DNA from: JAAYAO01 sp051133435
GTDB lineage: Bacteria > Actinomycetota > Actinomycetes > Propionibacteriales > Propionibacteriaceae
NCBI RefSeq assembly: GCF_051133435.1
Contig: NZ_JBPGNY010000003.1
Span: 372,001-436,000 of the forward strand
Direction: 5' to 3'
Length of the DNA stretch: 64,000 nucleotides
Positions 16,146-24,271 of the stretch are shown piece by piece. The notes under the pieces are model-generated. The model searched no databases. It saw only the letters and a program-made list of their open reading frames with translations, and was not told where the DNA came from. Each line of letters begins with the position of its first letter. The first letter of the stretch is position 1. The translations under genes were made by a program, and so were the position numbers.

Positions 16146-18236
16146 TCAGTGTCGCTTCCGTCGTTTCGTTTTCTCGTCGATCAGGTGCTGCTGCAGGTCG
16201 CGCAGCGGACGTCCCTCGGCGTCGGTGGTGTGCGGGGTCCACCGGTCGTCGATCAGGTGCCAGGCCACGGTGCCCTCGTCGAAGGCGAGGTCGAACAGGG
16301 CCTCGATCTCTTCGATGTGGTCGCGGCGGGTGATCGACACCAACGCTTCGACCCGGCGGTCGAGATTGCGGTGCATCAGGTCGGCCGAGCCGATCCCGAC
16401 GGTGGGGTTGCCGCCGTTGGCGAACCAGAACAGCCGGGAGTGTTCCAGGAAACGGCCCAGGGTGGAGCGCACCCGGATGTTCTCGCTCAGCCCCGGTACC
16501 CCGGGACGGATGGTGCAGATGCCGCGCACCCACAGATCGACCGGGACGCCGGCCTGGGAGGCCCGGTAGAGGGCGTCGGTGATCGCCTCGTCCACCATCG
16601 AGTTGACCTTGATCCGGATCCCGGCCGGATTGCCGGAGCGGTGCTGGGCGATCTCGTTCTGGATGCGTTCCAGCAGGCCGGTGCGGATCGAGTGCGGGGC
16701 CACCAGCAGCCGGCGGTAGCGGGTTTCGCCGGTCATCCCGGACAGGTGGTTGAACAGCCTGGCCACATCGGCGGTGATCACCGGGTTCGCGGTGAGCAGG
16801 CCCATGTCCTCGTACTGGTTGGCGGTTTTGGGGTGGTAGTTGCCGGTGCCGATGTGGGCGTAACGGCGCAGCCCCTCCCCCTCGTCGCGCACCACCAGCG
16901 ACAGCTTGCAGTGGGTCTTCAACCCGACCATGCCGTAGACCACGTGCACGCCGTTGCGTTCGAGTTTGCGGGCCCAGCCGATATTGGCCTGCTCGTCGAA
17001 ACGGGCCTTGATCTCGACCACTGCGAGAACCTGTTTGCCGTTCTGGGCGGCCTCGATCAGGGCGTCCACGATCGGCGAATCACCCGAGGTGCGGTACAGG
17101 GTCTGCTTGATCGCCAGCACCCTGGGGTCGTTCGCGGCCTGTTCGACGAAACGCTGCACCGAGGTGGCGAAGGAGTCGTAGGGGTGCTGGACGAGTACGT
17201 CATTGCGGCGCAGCGCGCTGAACACATCCACCGGACGGGAGGACTCGACCTCCGACAGGTGCGGGTGGGTGCGGGGCAGGAAGCGGGGGTATTTGAGGTC
17301 TTCGCGTTCCACCCGGTCGAGGGCGAACAGGCCGGTCAGGTCGAGCGGTGCGGGCAGGTGGAAAACCTCCGCCTCGTCGATATCGAGTTCGTCGACCAAC
17401 AGGGCCAGGATCTCGGGGTCGATGTCGTGTTCGACCTCGAGGCGCACCGGTGGCCGGCCCACCCGGCGGCGCAGCAGTTCGCGTTCGAGGGTGTAGAGCA
17501 GGTTCTCGGCATCGTCCTCCTCGACCTCGAGGTCTTCGTTGCGGGTGACCCGGAACGTTGCGGTGGAGATGATCTGGGTGGTGCCGAAGAGGTGTTGCAG
17601 GTGGTGGGCGATCACGGTTTCGATCGGCACGAACCGGCCCTCGTCCAAGGACAGGAAGCGGCCGAGCACATGCGGCACCTTCACCCGGGCGAACTTGACC
17701 TCACGGGTCTTGGGGTCGCGCAGCAGCACCCCGAGGTTGATTGCCAGCCCGGAGATGTAGGGGAAGGGGTGGGACGGGTCGACCGCGAGCGGGGTGAGCA
17801 CCGGCAGGATGCGTTCGATGAACAGGGTGCTCATCGCGCTGCGTTCGTCGTCGGTGAGTTCGTCCCAGGAGAGGATCTCGATGCCCTCGGCGGCCAGTTC
17901 GGGGCGGACTTCCTCGGCGAAGATCCGGGCCTGGTCGGCGACCAGTTCGCGGGTTTGGGCCAGCAGCGCGTCCAGCAGTTCGGTGGGCAGCAGCCCCGAG
18001 GTGCCCGGGGAGGCGATGCCGGCGCGGATGCGTCGTTTCAATCCGGCGACCCGCACCATGAAGTACTCGTCCAGGTTCGACGAGAAGATCGCCAGGAACT
18101 TGGCGCGCTCCAGCAGCGGCACCCGCAGCCGGTCCTTGGCCAGGTCGAGGACCCGGTTGTTGAAGGCCAGCCAGGACAGCTCCCGGTCGGAGTAGCGGCC
18201 CTCGGGCAGCGGTTCGATTTCTGGTTGCTCGGTCAT
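16146..18236 (-). CDS. ppk: polyphosphate kinase 1
   Basis: The product has 696 residues, matching bacterial PPK1. It makes polyphosphate from ATP. The two histidines needed in E. coli PPK (H435 and H592) correspond to His442 (KTHCKL) and His599 (FLEHSR). The IGTGNYHPKTA segment and RNLDRRVE are intact. The gene lies between mshD and the Nudix gene in one direction, upstream of pstSCAB, so phosphate uptake and storage are encoded together. Confidence 0.96.
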   Translation of the reverse strand: MTEQPEIEPLPEGRYSDRELSWLAFNNRVLDLAKDRLRVPLLERAKFLAIFSSNLDEYFMVRVAGLKRRIRAGIASPGTSGLLPTELLDALLAQTRELVADQARIFAEEVRPELAAEGIEILSWDELTDDERSAMSTLFIERILPVLTPLAVDPSHPFPYISGLAINLGVLLRDPKTREVKFARVKVPHVLGRFLSLDEGRFVPIETVIAHHLQHLFGTTQIISTATFRVTRNEDLEVEEDDAENLLYTLERELLRRRVGRPPVRLEVEHDIDPEILALLVDELDIDEAEVFHLPAPLDLTGLFALDRVEREDLKYPRFLPRTHPHLSEVESSRPVDVFSALRRNDVLVQHPYDSFATSVQRFVEQAANDPRVLAIKQTLYRTSGDSPIVDALIEAAQNGKQVLAVVEIKARFDEQANIGWARKLERNGVHVVYGMVGLKTHCKLSLVVRDEGEGLRRYAHIGTGNYHPKTANQYEDMGLLTANPVITADVARLFNHLSGMTGETRYRRLLVAPHSIRTGLLERIQNEIAQHRSGNPAGIRIKVNSMVDEAITDALYRASQAGVPVDLWVRGICTIRPGVPGLSENIRVRSTLGRFLEHSRLFWFANGGNPTVGIGSADLMHRNLDRRVEALVSITRRDHIEEIEALFDLAFDEGTVAWHLIDDRWTPHTTDAEGRPLRDLQQHLIDEKTKRRKRH

Positions 18237-18260
18237 CGAGGGCTCCTGGGGGTAGGTGGC

Positions 18261-19103
18261 TCAGCGGCCGGGGCCGGACCAGACGATATCGCGATTGAGC
18301 ACGCCGAAGCCGGAGCGCTCGTACAGGGCCACCGCGGCTTCCTGGTCGCCCTCGACCCACAGCACCACCCGGTGCAGGCCCTGGTCGGCCAGGTGGTGCA
18401 GCCCGGCCCACAGCAGGGCCTTGCCGACTCCCCCACCGTGGGCGGACGGGTCGACGCCGATCACGTAGACCTCACCCTCGGTCTCGTCGCGGCGTTTGGT
18501 CCAGTGGAAGCCGATCACCTCTCCGTCGCGTTCGGCCACCAGCAGACCCTCGGGGCGGAACCAGCTCTGGGCGCAACGTTCGGCGAAGTCGGCCGCGTCC
18601 ATCTCACCCTGCTCGGGGTGATGGGCGAAGGCGGCGGCGTTGATCTCGATGATCCGGGGCTCGTCGTCCGGAACGAAAGAGCGGATGGTGAGCCCCTCGG
18701 GCTCCGGCGCCGGCGGCAGATCGGTGAGGTCGCGTCCCATGATCAGCAGCTCGCGGGTCGAGCGCAGGGCGAGTTTCTCGGCCACCCGCCGGGCCGCGGG
18801 CAGGGCCCCGAAGGACCAAAGCTGGTAACCGCCGGTGATCAGTTTCTCGGCCAGAGCGCTGCCGATGCCCTGGTTGCGATGGTCAGGGTGCACCACCAAC
18901 TGGGCGGTGCCCGGCAGCAGGTGGGCATAGCCGGTGAGCTCACCGTTGGGGCCGTGCGAACTCAGCGCGGTGACCGGACCGGCGGCGAGCGCACGGTACG
19001 CCTCCTCGTTGAGCGGGTCGACGCCGTCGGCCTCGCGGGCCCGGTTCAGCAGGTCGGTGAGCTCCGGGGTGGTGGTGAAGGTCTGATCGGTCACGCGGCC
19101 CAC
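18261..19103 (-). CDS. mshD: mycothiol synthase MshD (GNAT acetyltransferase)
   Basis: The product has 280 residues with two tandem GNAT domains. The acetyl-CoA loops are visible as VHPDHRNQGIGSALAE in the first and VDPSAHGGGVGKALLW in the second. MshD acetylates Cys-GlcN-Ins in the last step of mycothiol synthesis. The glnR-mshD order is conserved in actinobacteria (Rv0818-Rv0819), which supports the name over a generic acetyltransferase. Two GTG codons near 19103 and 19094 are possible starts. Mycothione reductase is encoded 8 kb away. Confidence 0.88.
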   Translation of the reverse strand: MGRVTDQTFTTTPELTDLLNRAREADGVDPLNEEAYRALAAGPVTALSSHGPNGELTGYAHLLPGTAQLVVHPDHRNQGIGSALAEKLITGGYQLWSFGALPAARRVAEKLALRSTRELLIMGRDLTDLPPAPEPEGLTIRSFVPDDEPRIIEINAAAFAHHPEQGEMDAADFAERCAQSWFRPEGLLVAERDGEVIGFHWTKRRDETEGEVYVIGVDPSAHGGGVGKALLWAGLHHLADQGLHRVVLWVEGDQEAAVALYERSGFGVLNRDIVWSGPGR

Positions 19104-19163
19104 GCTAGTCGGTGCGGTCGCAAAGTGGCCCGTCGCATCGCTGCTGTGCGTGTGGCGGATGTT

Positions 19164-19817
19164 TCAGGTCATCAACCGGTAGCCGACATTGCGCACGGTA
19201 CCGATCAGCGATTCGTGCTCCGGGCCGAGCTTGGCCCGCAGCCGGCGGATGTGGACGTCGACGGTGCGGGTGCCGCCGAAATAGTCGTAGCCCCAGACAT
19301 CGGAGAGCAGTTGTTCGCGGCTGAACACCCGTCCCGGACGTTGCACCAGATACTTGAGCAGTTCGAACTCGGTATAGGTCAGGTCGAGGGCGCGTCCGTT
19401 GACCCGGGCGACATAGGCGGCCTCGTCGATCGTGATGCCCGATGAGGAGACCAGGTCGGGAGTCCTGTTCTCGGAGGCGAGGATCAGGCGGATGCGGGCA
19501 TCGACCTCGGCCGGGCCGGCGTCGGCCAGCACCACATCGTCGATGCCCCAGTCGGCGCTGACCGCGGTGAGCCCGCCTTCGGTGACCACCAGCAGGATCG
19601 GCATGTCCTTGCCGGCGGAGTTCAGCAGCCGACACAGAGTGCGCACCGAAGCCAGGTCGGTGCGTCCGTCTATGACCAGCAGGTCGGCCTGCGGGGCGCC
19701 GACCAGGGCGCCGGCATCGCGGGGCAACAGGCGGGTCTCGTGACCCAGCAGACCCAGCGACGGCAACACCTCGCCGGCGGAGCCGACCTCGGGGGTGAGG
19801 ATGAGCAACAGGGACAC
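19164..19817 (-). CDS. glnR: GlnR-type OmpR-family orphan response regulator (nitrogen control)
   Basis: From the GTG at 19817 the product has 217 residues. The receiver domain is atypical (VDGRTDLASVRTLCRLL, SADWGIDDVVL) and lacks a clear paired histidine kinase gene. The winged-helix domain reads LDLTYTEFELLKYLVQ, WGYDYFGGTRTVDVHIRRLRAKLG and IGTVRNVGY, nearly the known actinobacterial GlnR pattern. GlnR activates ammonium and nitrogen assimilation genes. The start was chosen because an upstream extension would run over the divergent MoaD-like gene. It precedes mshD by 60 bases. Confidence 0.9.
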   Translation of the reverse strand: MSLLLILTPEVGSAGEVLPSLGLLGHETRLLPRDAGALVGAPQADLLVIDGRTDLASVRTLCRLLNSAGKDMPILLVVTEGGLTAVSADWGIDDVVLADAGPAEVDARIRLILASENRTPDLVSSSGITIDEAAYVARVNGRALDLTYTEFELLKYLVQRPGRVFSREQLLSDVWGYDYFGGTRTVDVHIRRLRAKLGPEHESLIGTVRNVGYRLMT

Positions 19818-19884
19818 GATTCCGTCGGCCCCCTTCCCGATACCCGTGACGCACTGTGCGCTGGGCATGAAGCAGAATACCGCC

Positions 19885-20133
19885 ATGGCGACAGTGCACT
19901 TGCGATACTGGGCGGCTGCCGAGGATGCAGCCGGGGCCGCGACCGCGAGCTACCCGGCGCAGACCCTCAATGAGGCTTTGACGCAGGCGGGGCGTGACCA
20001 CCCCCGGCTGGCGCAGTTGCTGCCCGGATGCGCGGTGTTGCGCGATGGGGTGCGGGTGCCCGAGGAGCGACGGGACGACCCACTCGGCGAGGACATCGAG
20101 GTTGAGGTGCTGCCGCCCTTCGCCGGGGGCTGA
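19885..20133 (+). CDS. MoaD/ThiS-family small sulfur carrier protein
   Basis: The product has 82 residues. It has a ubiquitin-like fold pattern (VHLRYWAAAEDAAGA ... VLRDGVRVP ... VEVLPPFAGG) and ends in the Gly-Gly needed for thiocarboxylate formation. Members carry sulfur for molybdopterin (MoaD), thiamine (ThiS) or other pathways. PPFAGG is closest to MoaD-like ends. The open frame extends upstream, but the ATG at 19885 gives the right length and leaves a 67-base divergent promoter region with glnR. Confidence 0.85.
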   Translation: MATVHLRYWAAAEDAAGAATASYPAQTLNEALTQAGRDHPRLAQLLPGCAVLRDGVRVPEERRDDPLGEDIEVEVLPPFAGG

Positions 20134-20201
20134 GGGCGCAGAGTTCGTCACCGACGAGCTCGGGGTGCGCCGATTTCATTTCCGGGCCCAATCATGATTC
20201 C

Positions 20202-20218
20202 ATGAGAACAGTTCTCAT
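20202..20218. promoter_or_regulatory. Zur-like palindromic operator
   Basis: TGAGAACAGTTCTCA at 20203-20217 is a perfect 7-1-7 palindrome, extended by one pair to 20202-20218. It matches the actinobacterial Zur box layout (TGAAAATGATTTTCA). It ends 26 bases upstream of the ATG of the zinc-type binding protein and would overlap its promoter. Another Fur-family or DtxR-family metal regulator is the alternative. Confidence 0.7.
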
Positions 20219-20244
20219 TATCGACTGGATTGGGCAATTTCATC

Positions 20245-21538
20245 ATGCGACGCACTGTGGTTGGGCTCAGCGGATTGCTGGTCGGGGCACTGGCTCTGGC
20301 CGGATGTGGCACCGACACCGACACCAGCGGTGGAGGCGACTCGAAGGACCCGGTGGCGGTGGTGACCACCACCCAGCTCGGCAGCATCGTGAATGACATC
20401 ACCGCCTGCAACGATGCGACCGCGGTCACCGTGATGGGCCCGGGTGATGACCCGCACGAGTTCAGCCCCTCGTCCCAGCAGATCTCCCAGATGGCCAAGT
20501 CCAAGCTGGTGATCGTCAACGGTCTGGGTCTGGAGGGCAACCTGGAGAAGGCGATCGAGAGCGCTCGTACCGAGGGCGCCACCGTCTTCGAAGTGGCTCC
20601 CCAGCTCGATCCGATCCCGTTCGGCGGGCATGACCACGACCATGGCGATGACGATCATGATCACGGCGACGAGGAAGACGGCCACGATCATGAGGGCGAG
20701 GGTGACGATCACGCCGACCACGACCACGAAGGTGAAGGCGACGACCACGCCGACCACGACCACGAAGGTGAAGGCGACGACCACGCCGACCACGACCACG
20801 AAGGTGAAGGCGACGACCACGCCGACCACGACCACGAAGGTGAAGNNNNNNNNNNNNNNNNNNNNNNNNNNNNNNNNNNNNNNNNNNNNNNNNNNNNNNN
20901 NNNNNNNNNNNNNNNNNNNNNNNNNNNNNNNNNNNNNNNNNNNAGGCGACGACCACGCCGATCACGACCACGGGAACGAGGGCGACGACCACGAGGGCCA
21001 CAACCACGGCCCCGAGGACCCGCACGTCTTCCTGGACGCCGGGCGCATGGCGACCGCTGCCGAACTGATCGGCGCCAAGCTGACCGAGGTCACCGGCGAT
21101 GACAAGTTCACGGAGTGTGGCAAGCAGGTCAGCGGCGAGCTGAAGAAGACCGACGAAGAGGTCAAGAAGACCCTGTCGGCGGTGCCGGCCGACAAGCGTG
21201 TGATCATCACCGACCACGATGCTTTCGCCTACTTCGCCAAGGCTTACGACTTCCAGGTCGCCGGCGTGGTGATCCCGGGTGGTTCGACCGACGGTGATGC
21301 GTCCTCGTCGCACCTGGCCGAACTGGTCAAGGTGATCAAGGAGCGCAACATCTCCACGATCTTCTCCAACTCCGCGGTGAGCCCGAAGCTGGTGGAATCC
21401 CTGGCCGCCGAAACCGGTCGTGACGTCAAGGTTGTCGAGCTGTACGTCGGTTCGGTCGGGCCCGAGGGTTCGGGTGCCGAGACCTACTCCGGCATGATGA
21501 CCACCAACGCCACCCGGATCGCCGACGCGTTGAAGTAG
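20245..21538 (+). CDS. zinc/manganese ABC transporter substrate-binding lipoprotein (ZnuA-like), interrupted by an assembly gap
   Basis: The ATG at 20245 gives a lipoprotein signal (LALAGC, Cys21). The cluster A-I fold starts with VAVVTTTQLGSIVNDI and DPHEFSPSSQQ. A large His/Asp/Glu loop sits in the usual metal-loading position and holds at least four copies of EGEGDDHADHDH. The rest (DPHVFLDAGRM, ITDHDAFAYFAKAYDF, SSSHLAELVKVIKE, LYVGSVGPEG) includes the expected His and Asp ligands. The 98-base N-run at 20846-20943 shifts the frame as written, but both halves clearly belong to one gene. The His-rich loop and Zur-like operator favour zinc over manganese. Confidence 0.88.
20692..20967 (+). 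repeat. 36-base tandem repeat encoding EGEGDDHADHDH
   Basis: Full units lie at 20692-20727 (variant codons), 20728-20763, 20764-20799 and 20800-20835, with a partial fifth unit to 20845. A further partial unit resumes after the gap at 20944. Units 2-4 are identical at the DNA level, which explains the collapsed or unfinished assembly. Confidence 0.9.
20846..20943. other. assembly gap (98 N)
   Basis: The sequence is unknown. If the repeat continues unbroken, the true gap must be 34 + 36k bases (34, 70, 106 ...). Keeping the reading frame requires a length of 3n + 1. The 98 Ns satisfy neither, so the N-run is a size estimate. Confidence 0.95.
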
Positions 21539-21549
21539 GCTGACCGTTC

Positions 21550-22428
21550 GTGGATTGGTTCTTGGAGCCCTTCGCCCTCGGGTTCCAGCAGCGAGCTCTG
21601 CTCGGCGGCTTGATCGCGGTCTCGATGACCTCGGTCGTGGGCGTGTGGCTGGTACTGCGAGGGATGAACTTCTTCGGTGACGCCTTCGTACACGGGGTGC
21701 TGCCGGGCATTGCCGCAGCCGTGCTGTTCGACTTCTCGCCCTACCTGGGCGCAGCGGTGGCCGCCTTCGCGATGGTGTTGGGCGTGGAGGCGGTACACCG
21801 GTGGACCACCTTGAAGGAGGACACCGGCATCGGGCTGCTCTTCGTCGGCATGATGGCCTTGGGGGTGACGATCATCTCCAAGGCCACCAGCTACACCGGC
21901 AGCCTGACCAGCATCCTGTTCGGCGACATCATGGGCGTCACCAGAACCGATCTGATCGCCCAGACGGTGATGGCGGTGGTGATCATCGCGGCATCGCTGG
22001 TGCTGTACCGGCCGCTGCTGGCGCTGTCGTTCTCACCGCAGAAGGCCCGTTCGCTGGGCATGCACCCCAAACTGACCCACATCCTGCTGTTGGTACTGAT
22101 CGCCGCTGCGGTGATCGGCTCCTTCCGAGCGGTGGGCACCCTGCTGGTGTTCGGCCTGCTGGTTGGTCCGCCGGCCTTCGCCGCGCTGGTGGCCCGCACG
22201 GTGAAGCAGATGTTCGTGATCTCGCTGCTGGTCGGTGCTTTCTCGGTGTGGCTCGGGCTGATGATCAGCTACCACCTGGGCACCGCCGGGTCGGCCACGA
22301 TGGCCCTGGTGCCGATCACGATGTTCTTCGTCATGCTGATCGCCAAGCAGATCTTCCGGCAGGTGCGCGACCGGCAGGACCGCCGCGCGTCCAGTGCGCT
22401 GGACCCGTTGAAGGGAACCCTGGAATGA
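21550..22428 (+). CDS. zinc/manganese ABC transporter permease (ZnuB-like)
   Basis: The product has 292 residues, starts at GTG 21550 and lies 11 bases after the binding-protein gene. It has eight or nine membrane helices of the ABC-3 permease type (GVWLVLRGMNFFGDAFVHGVLPG is the typical early segment; FRAVGTLLVFGLLVGPPAFAAL occurs later). It forms the channel for the metal delivered by the lipoprotein and overlaps the ATPase gene by 4 bases (ATGA). Confidence 0.92.
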   Translation: MDWFLEPFALGFQQRALLGGLIAVSMTSVVGVWLVLRGMNFFGDAFVHGVLPGIAAAVLFDFSPYLGAAVAAFAMVLGVEAVHRWTTLKEDTGIGLLFVGMMALGVTIISKATSYTGSLTSILFGDIMGVTRTDLIAQTVMAVVIIAASLVLYRPLLALSFSPQKARSLGMHPKLTHILLLVLIAAAVIGSFRAVGTLLVFGLLVGPPAFAALVARTVKQMFVISLLVGAFSVWLGLMISYHLGTAGSATMALVPITMFFVMLIAKQIFRQVRDRQDRRASSALDPLKGTLE

Positions 22429-23201
22429 GCTGGTTCGCCAAGGCCGAAGACCTGGTGCTCGCCTACGGCAACCACGTGGCGATGAGCGCGTCCAGCTTCA
22501 CCCTGCCGGCGCAGTCGGTGGTGGCGATCATCGGCCCGAACGGGTCGGGCAAATCGACCCTGCTGCATGCCCTGGCCGGGGTGATCGAACCCCGCTCCGG
22601 ATCCCTCACGATCACCGAGTTGCCCGAGGCGGGGCACCGGATCAGCTATGTGATGCAGTCGGTGCAGTACCCCGAGGGCACCCCGATCACGGTGCGCGAA
22701 ACCGTCGCGATGGGCCGCTACGCCCAACTTGGCTGGTTCGGCCGGATGGGCCGCAGCGACCGGGCCAAGGTGGCCGAGGCGATGGAGCGGCTGGAGATCA
22801 CCGATCTGGCCAAGCGGCATCTCGGCGAACTCTCCGGTGGCCAGCGGCAGCGGGTGTATGTGGCCCAAGGGCTGGCCCAGGGCCATGAGGTGCTGCTGCT
22901 CGATGAGCCGTTGACCGGGCTGGACCTGCTGTCGGCGCGCAAGATCGACAAGATCATTCACGACGAGCGGGAGCATGGCCACACGGTCGTGCTCACCACC
23001 CACGATCTGGACGAGGCCCGTGCCGCCGATCACGTGGTGTTGATGAGTGGCCGGGTGGTGGCCAACGGCACCCCGGAGGAAGTGCTGACCCGGCACAACC
23101 TGGAAATCGCCTACGGCCTCGGCGCCCTGCACGATCACGAGGACCGGATCAACGGTGGCCGACTGTTCCTCGATGATCCGACCCACCCGAAACACGATTA
23201 A
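22425..23201 (+). CDS. zinc/manganese ABC transporter ATP-binding protein (ZnuC-like)
   Basis: The product has 258 residues from the ATG at 22425, which overlaps the permease stop. Walker A (GPNGSGKST), signature (LSGGQRQRVYVAQGLAQ), Walker B (VLLLDEPLTGLDL) and the H-loop (TTHDLDEA) are complete. It powers the metal transporter. The C-terminus ends in a His/Asp-containing tail (LHDHEDR). Confidence 0.93.
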   Translation: MSWFAKAEDLVLAYGNHVAMSASSFTLPAQSVVAIIGPNGSGKSTLLHALAGVIEPRSGSLTITELPEAGHRISYVMQSVQYPEGTPITVRETVAMGRYAQLGWFGRMGRSDRAKVAEAMERLEITDLAKRHLGELSGGQRQRVYVAQGLAQGHEVLLLDEPLTGLDLLSARKIDKIIHDEREHGHTVVLTTHDLDEARAADHVVLMSGRVVANGTPEEVLTRHNLEIAYGLGALHDHEDRINGGRLFLDDPTHPKHD

Positions 23202-23242
23202 CGTGTGACTTCTTGTTCACCCCGCAGACAAAATGTCACACG
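23202..23242. terminator. inverted repeat between convergent znuC-like and dtd
   Basis: CGTGTGAC (23202-23209) pairs with GTCACACG (23235-23242) across a 25-base loop, immediately after the ATPase stop. The loop is long and there is no T-run, so a protein-binding palindrome is also possible. Confidence 0.4.
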
Positions 23243-23261
23243 ATATCGACCGGGTTGAGGC

Positions 23262-23687
23262 TCAGGCGTCCATGATCAGGGTGACCGGGCCGTCATTGAC
23301 CAGTTCCACCGCCATCATTGCGCCGAACCGCCCGGTGGCAACCTCGGCCCCCAACTCGCGCAGGGCCTCGACGAAGGCCTCGTAGAGCGGTTCGCCCACC
23401 GCAGCGGGGGCGGCCTCGTTCCAGGAGGGGCGGCGGCCCTTGCGGGTGTCGGCGTACAGGGTGAACTGGCTGATCACCAGCAGCGGGGCACCGATATCGG
23501 AGCAGGACACCTCATCACGCAGAATTCGCTGCTTCCATACCTTGGCGGCCAGCCGGGTGGCGGTTTCGGGGGTGTCACTGTGGGTCACCCCGAGCAACAC
23601 CACCAATCCCGGCCGGTCGATCTCACCAACGATTTGGTCGTCCACCCGAACCGCGGCCCGGGTCACCCGCTGCAACACCACTCGCAT
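23262..23687 (-). CDS. dtd: D-aminoacyl-tRNA deacylase
   Basis: From ATG 23687 (MRVVLQRVTRA) the product has 141 residues, the normal Dtd size. The SQFTLYADTRKGRRPS motif and the C-terminal NDGPVT (the Gly-cisPro-like motif region) form the active site. Dtd removes D-amino acids and mischarged glycine from tRNA in the cytoplasm. The longer open frame upstream has no support. Confidence 0.95.
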   Translation of the reverse strand: MRVVLQRVTRAAVRVDDQIVGEIDRPGLVVLLGVTHSDTPETATRLAAKVWKQRILRDEVSCSDIGAPLLVISQFTLYADTRKGRRPSWNEAAPAAVGEPLYEAFVEALRELGAEVATGRFGAMMAVELVNDGPVTLIMDA

Positions 23688-23773
23688 GCCAGCGAGGGTA
23701 ACCCGTTGAACCGGCACCGCCGATGCGGCCCGAGCGCCTAGACTCGGGTGGTCCACCGATGAGGAGCAAACCT

Positions 23774-24271
23774 ATGTTCGAGATCCCGTCCGATCTGAGC
23801 CCGGAACTGGTCGCGCTGGCCTGGATGCGTGGCCGCTGGGTCGGCGAAGGCCACGGCGAGTGGCCGGGCGTCGGCAAGTTCGAGTTCGGCCAGCAGGTGG
23901 AGTTCACCGACAACGGCGGGGATTACCTGCACTACATGTCCCAGACCTGGGAACTGGACGAGAAGCGCCAGCCGAAGAGCGCCCGCTCGATGGAGACCGG
24001 GTTCTGGCGCCCGCAGCGGGACGGCACGGTCGAGGTGGTGATGTGCCACCCGGAGGGCTACTCCGAGATCTGGTTCGGCAATATCACCGGCGCGCGGGTC
24101 GACCTGACCACCGATGCGGTGGCCCGCACCCGCACCGCAATGGCCTACACCGGCGGCACCCGGCTGTACGGGCAGGTCGAGGGCGACCTGATGTACGCCT
24201 TCGACCGCCAGACCGAGGAGCACCAATTGCAGCCCTACATGTGGGCCCGGTTGAAGAAGGTGGCGCAGTGA
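23774..24271 (+). CDS. nitrobindin-like heme/fatty-acid-binding-fold protein (DUF1794)
   Basis: The product has 165 residues and a good ribosome binding site (GAGGAG) before ATG 23774. It is a small beta-barrel with the family motif GxWxGxG (GRWVGEGHG, about residues 21-29) and a GFWRPQRDGTVEVV strand pair. Relatives such as Rv0813c bind ferric heme and isomerise peroxynitrite. The expected heme-ligand His near the C-terminal strand is not certain by eye. It overlaps the YgfZ-like gene by 4 bases (GTGA), the same neighbourhood as in mycobacteria. Confidence 0.85.
   Translation: MFEIPSDLSPELVALAWMRGRWVGEGHGEWPGVGKFEFGQQVEFTDNGGDYLHYMSQTWELDEKRQPKSARSMETGFWRPQRDGTVEVVMCHPEGYSEIWFGNITGARVDLTTDAVARTRTAMAYTGGTRLYGQVEGDLMYAFDRQTEEHQLQPYMWARLKKVAQ

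Noticed and set aside
16035..19445. 1136-codon open frame on the plus strand opposite ppk, mshD and glnR
   Set aside because: It is a high-GC antisense shadow. The minus-strand genes have full conserved motifs, while this frame shows only low-complexity composition.
19105..20151. 348-codon minus-strand frame across glnR and the MoaD-like gene
   Set aside because: It crosses two well supported genes in other frames and has Arg/Pro-rich shadow composition.
23688..23756. N-terminal extension of Dtd
   Set aside because: Dtd proteins begin at MRVVLQRV; the extra 23 residues have no family counterpart.
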